Source of the DNA: an uncultured Verrucomicrobiota bacterium
Lineage (GTDB): Bacteria; Verrucomicrobiota; Verrucomicrobiia; Limisphaerales; SXTU01
Length of the DNA stretch: 7,907 nucleotides
Reading direction: 5' to 3'
Assembly (NCBI GenBank): GCA_903863315.1
Contig: CAIPBN010000143.1
Coordinates: forward strand, 1 to 7,907
The notes under the pieces were generated by a model that searched no databases, was not told the origin of the DNA, and was given only the letters and a program-made list of their open reading frames with translations. A program made the position numbers and the translations under genes. Below are positions 5,378 to 7,907 of the stretch, piece after piece; position 1 is the first letter of the stretch; every line of letters starts with the position of its first letter.

Positions 5378-7907
5378 TCAAGGAGCAACCACCCGATAAT
5401 AGCGGCTGGCGTTGGTGAAGGTCTGGGGTTCGGAGAATTGAATCAGTCCGTAGGGCGCGTAATTGGTCGAGATGTTCACCCAATTAGCCAGATCGCTGGA
5501 AGCCTGCACGCGATAGACTTGATTGGTCTGACCCTCGATCCGGAACTGAAGCCCGCCATTGACGACGCGGACTGAATTCGTGCCGAACCGAATGACCACC
5601 GACGAATCAACGGGTTCAACGATCGGCAAGTCCAGATTGTCCACAAAGCCGGCATCTTCCCCGGAACTGAACGAGGAATCCTTCACATAGCGCCATTCCA
5701 GCACGTTGGTGGCTGCGGGAACGGTGAAGGAATGCGTCAGCCAGCCGCTGTCCCCATTCGTGCGCACCCGCAGGCTGCCGTTCAGGTAAAACTCTAAAAA
5801 ATCACCGCTGGTCGGCCCGTTGGCCTCGCTGTTGACCCGGTAGGCAAAGGACGCACTGCCCGCCCGGGTCAAAGCCACAAGCCGCAAAAAGTTGGTCTGA
5901 CCGTGAGCCGTTGCCCCGGACCGCGCATGGAACGCCCCGCCTTGTGCGGGAGCGCCTGACTGGCTATTGGTGGCCGCCACATACCACGGCTGAACGCCGG
6001 CCGGGTTGTTGGTCAACCAACCGATGTTGGGACGGAACGCACCCGATTCAAAACTCTCCGCCAACAGCCGGGGGGCGAAGACCGCCGTAAGCGCGGTGGG
6101 GCGGGTCACGGTCAGCCGCAATGGATTATCGAGCACCCTCTCATCGCCCTGCCAGGTGACGAAGCTAAAGCCATTGGAGGCAACCGCGGTGATGTCCACC
6201 ACACTGTTGCTGACGAAAGTGCCACTCGTGGGCGACACGCTGCCACCAACGGTGGCGCTGACGGTGAGCTGGTAAATGGGTAACGCCGTGAAGCCATAGG
6301 TCAGCACGAGTTGCCCAGAAGCTCCGGCCAGGCCATCAACGGCAACGTAGTATCTCACTCCTGCCCGCACTGCCTGATAAAGATCGCTGTGCACGACATC
6401 GGGAACAGGCGCATCATCGTTGGCACCGACTGGCGTGAGCCGATCCACCCGTGTGCCAGTGTAAACCGCCAGCAGCGTGTCATAAGTCGAATTGGAGGTG
6501 GTCAGGGAAAGGAGCCCATCGGTGGTCGGAGTGAAGAAATACCACACGGACTTCCCACCCTGTTTTCCTACATGGTGCGGCTCACCAGGCTCACTGGTGG
6601 CATTCGCCGTGTTGGCGTTCATCGATCCGATGGTGCCGGTCAATTCAAGGGCATTGGCAAGCACGTCGTTGAACGGATCGAAGACGCGGTAGTTGACTTG
6701 AAACGTCACAGGCAGCGACACATTGCCGGAGAAATCAGACGCGGAAATGGAAATGACATTGGCTCCGGGGGAGAGGAAGAGCGGCACGGTCCAGTCGTTC
6801 GTGCCTGTGGCCGAGACGGCCAGCCCGTTGTTCAACTGCACCTGCACCTGGCGAACCCCAATCGCGTTGGTGCCGGGATCGATGGCGGTCCCGGACAGCA
6901 CGAGTTGCGCATTGGTGACAATCAATCCGCTGGGCGGATTGGTCACGGACTGGGCCCCGCTCACCAAGTTTGTGATGGTGATGGCGGGAGCCTGCGTGTC
7001 GGGATCCGCGTCAAACAGCACGCGGAGCCGGATTTGTCCGGAAGTGTTGGTGGAAGCACTGGCCACGGCAATCCGGTAGGTGGTGCCGGCCACCGCATCG
7101 AATTTCACGAACCCCTGCAAAATGCCCCCTGCATCATTGGTGCCGACCACCAAACTCAGATTGGTCAGCGTCGTGTTCAGCAGGCTGTTGGTGTAAACGG
7201 CGACCACCGTGTCGAATGTGCTGCCAGCCGTGTCCACCAGCACTGAGCTCGACCGAACGGGCGCCCAGTTCCACCAGACGGACCGCACCGCACCCGCCAC
7301 ACCGGCATGCGCGGGCTCGCCCGTCTGTAAGGTGGCAAACGTGTTGTCACCCACCACGGTTCCACCACCGTCAGGAACCTTGGCCGTGGGCACAAAGTTG
7401 TCGTTGGGCGGCACGGTCGCAGTCCGATAGGTGACCGTGTTGGAATAATTCGTCTTGCCGGGGGCGGTGATGGACAACGTCAACGGCAAGCTGTTCGTGG
7501 CCACGGCCAGCAAAGTGACGCTGAGTGAGTGACGGTTATCGGACGCCACCGAATCCGGATTTACCCCGTTGTTCAAGAAGACTTGGTTGGTGAACAATCC
7601 CGGGATCGTGCCCACCACGGTGGCGTTGTTAACTGGCAACAAGTCGCTCACTTCGACCGTGAAAGTCACCGTTGATCCAGCCAGCAGGGTTGATCCAGAT
7701 GCCGGAGAGACCAGCACCTCCAGCAAGTTGTCCTGCACGGTTGTCAGGGCCCGATGGGCGTTCACCCGGCCATTCTGGATGGTGTTGGTTGCCAAGGCAG
7801 CCACCGGCGTCGTCGTAAACAAAATGCGGTTCCGGACCTCGCTGACAGTGATGGTGTTGGTGAGCGCAAAAACCAATCCCGCCACGCCAGCCACATGCGG
7901 GGCGGCC
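5378..7907 (-). CDS. Secreted multidomain S8 (subtilisin-like) serine peptidase, C-terminal part; N-terminus outside window
   Basis: The last 842 residues are visible, numbered here from the first complete codon (7904-7906). They start with AAPHVAGVAGL, the continuation of the S8 catalytic motif GTSMAAPH, so the catalytic Ser lies just past the right edge and the GTG at 7892-7894 is an internal Val codon. Domains in order: end of the peptidase (1-54, closing with NGRVNAHRAL); a beta-sandwich (62-162); repeat module 1 (167-302, with TGEPAHAG, VWWNW, STFDTVVAVYTN); an Ig-like domain (303-407); repeat module 2 (410-539, with PGEPHHVG, VWYFF, STYDTLLAVYTG); an InlB B-repeat-like domain (544-612, with SATVGGSVSP, FVTWQGD, AVFA); a MAM/lectin-like jelly-roll (615-764, FESG to GFVDNL); and a C-terminal domain (771-842, YRVQASSDLANW to YYRVVAP) that I recall from many large Verrucomicrobia exoproteins. 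Asn and Thr are abundant. It is probably an extracellular peptidase with adhesive or substrate-binding modules; the substrate is unknown. It ends in TGA at 5378-5380. Confidence 0.9.
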   Translation of the reverse strand, partial: AAPHVAGVAGLVFALTNTITVSEVRNRILFTTTPVAALATNTIQNGRVNAHRALTTVQDNLLEVLVSPASGSTLLAGSTVTFTVEVSDLLPVNNATVVGTIPGLFTNQVFLNNGVNPDSVASDNRHSLSVTLLAVATNSLPLTLSITAPGKTNYSNTVTYRTATVPPNDNFVPTAKVPDGGGTVVGDNTFATLQTGEPAHAGVAGAVRSVWWNWAPVRSSSVLVDTAGSTFDTVVAVYTNSLLNTTLTNLSLVVGTNDAGGILQGFVKFDAVAGTTYRIAVASASTNTSGQIRLRVLFDADPDTQAPAITITNLVSGAQSVTNPPSGLIVTNAQLVLSGTAIDPGTNAIGVRQVQVQLNNGLAVSATGTNDWTVPLFLSPGANVISISASDFSGNVSLPVTFQVNYRVFDPFNDVLANALELTGTIGSMNANTANATSEPGEPHHVGKQGGKSVWYFFTPTTDGLLSLTTSNSTYDTLLAVYTGTRVDRLTPVGANDDAPVPDVVHSDLYQAVRAGVRYYVAVDGLAGASGQLVLTYGFTALPIYQLTVSATVGGSVSPTSGTFVSNSVVDITAVASNGFSFVTWQGDERVLDNPLRLTVTRPTALTAVFAPRLLAESFESGAFRPNIGWLTNNPAGVQPWYVAATNSQSGAPAQGGAFHARSGATAHGQTNFLRLVALTRAGSASFAYRVNSEANGPTSGDFLEFYLNGSLRVRTNGDSGWLTHSFTVPAATNVLEWRYVKDSSFSSGEDAGFVDNLDLPIVEPVDSSVVIRFGTNSVRVVNGGLQFRIEGQTNQVYRVQASSDLANWVNISTNYAPYGLIQFSEPQTFTNASRYYRVVAP

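Noticed and set aside
6311..7246. Plus-strand open frame (311 codons) opposite the subtilase
   Set aside because: It lies fully inside the subtilase tail on the opposite strand; Gly/His/Arg-rich shadow translation.
7892..7894. GTG as a start codon for a separate 838-residue surface protein
   Set aside because: The upstream codons in the same frame read A-A-P-H, completing the S8 active-site motif, so this GTG is an internal valine codon.
1..7907. CRISPR arrays, tRNA/rRNA genes, insertion sequences, phage or defence genes
   Set aside because: I looked on both strands and saw no regularly spaced repeats, tRNA cloverleaf pattern, transposase, integrase or defence-family motif.

Overview
The window most likely comes from a Verrucomicrobiota bacterium, probably of the Pedosphaera/Limisphaera kind, with a GC-rich genome. 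The evidence is the combination of genes: an LL-diaminopimelate aminotransferase (DapL), an H-X9-DG type pseudopilin with an A-FTLIELLVV prepilin leader, a secreted DUF1080 protein, and a very large Asn/Thr-rich secreted subtilase. The subtilase carries the repeated 'EPGEP-H-G…VWW…FDT-LAVYTG' module and ends in a 'YRVQASSDL-NW…YYRV' domain. This placement rests on recognised families, not on a marker gene.

Layout. Positions 4-4783 hold five genes on the minus strand. In transcription order they are dapL (lysine and peptidoglycan precursor synthesis), a secreted DUF1080 protein 22 nt downstream, a membrane protein with an N-terminal zinc ribbon and a C-terminal FxLYD-like domain, a type II pseudopilin, and malate dehydrogenase (mdh). 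Only dapL and the DUF1080 gene are spaced closely enough to suggest co-transcription. The wider gaps before the other three genes, and a promoter-like sequence plus a perfect 9-bp inverted repeat just upstream of mdh, suggest separate units. A 141-bp divergent region (4784-4924) separates dapL from a small plus-strand lipoprotein gene (4925-5314). That gene converges on the 3' end of a large minus-strand gene (5378 to beyond the right edge), which encodes a multidomain S8 peptidase. The window cuts it within the GTSMAAPH catalytic-serine motif, so only the last 842 residues are visible.

Functionally this is a mix of housekeeping metabolism (mdh, dapL) and cell-envelope or secreted proteins typical of the phylum. 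I see no mobile element, CRISPR array, RNA gene, toxin-antitoxin or defence system, and no convincing undescribed multi-gene system. The points most worth a second look are the modular tail of the subtilase, the inverted repeat overlapping the putative mdh promoter, the zinc-ribbon/FxLYD membrane protein, and the absence of recognisable Shine-Dalgarno sequences before all six visible starts. No gene-free stretch exceeds 300 bases.
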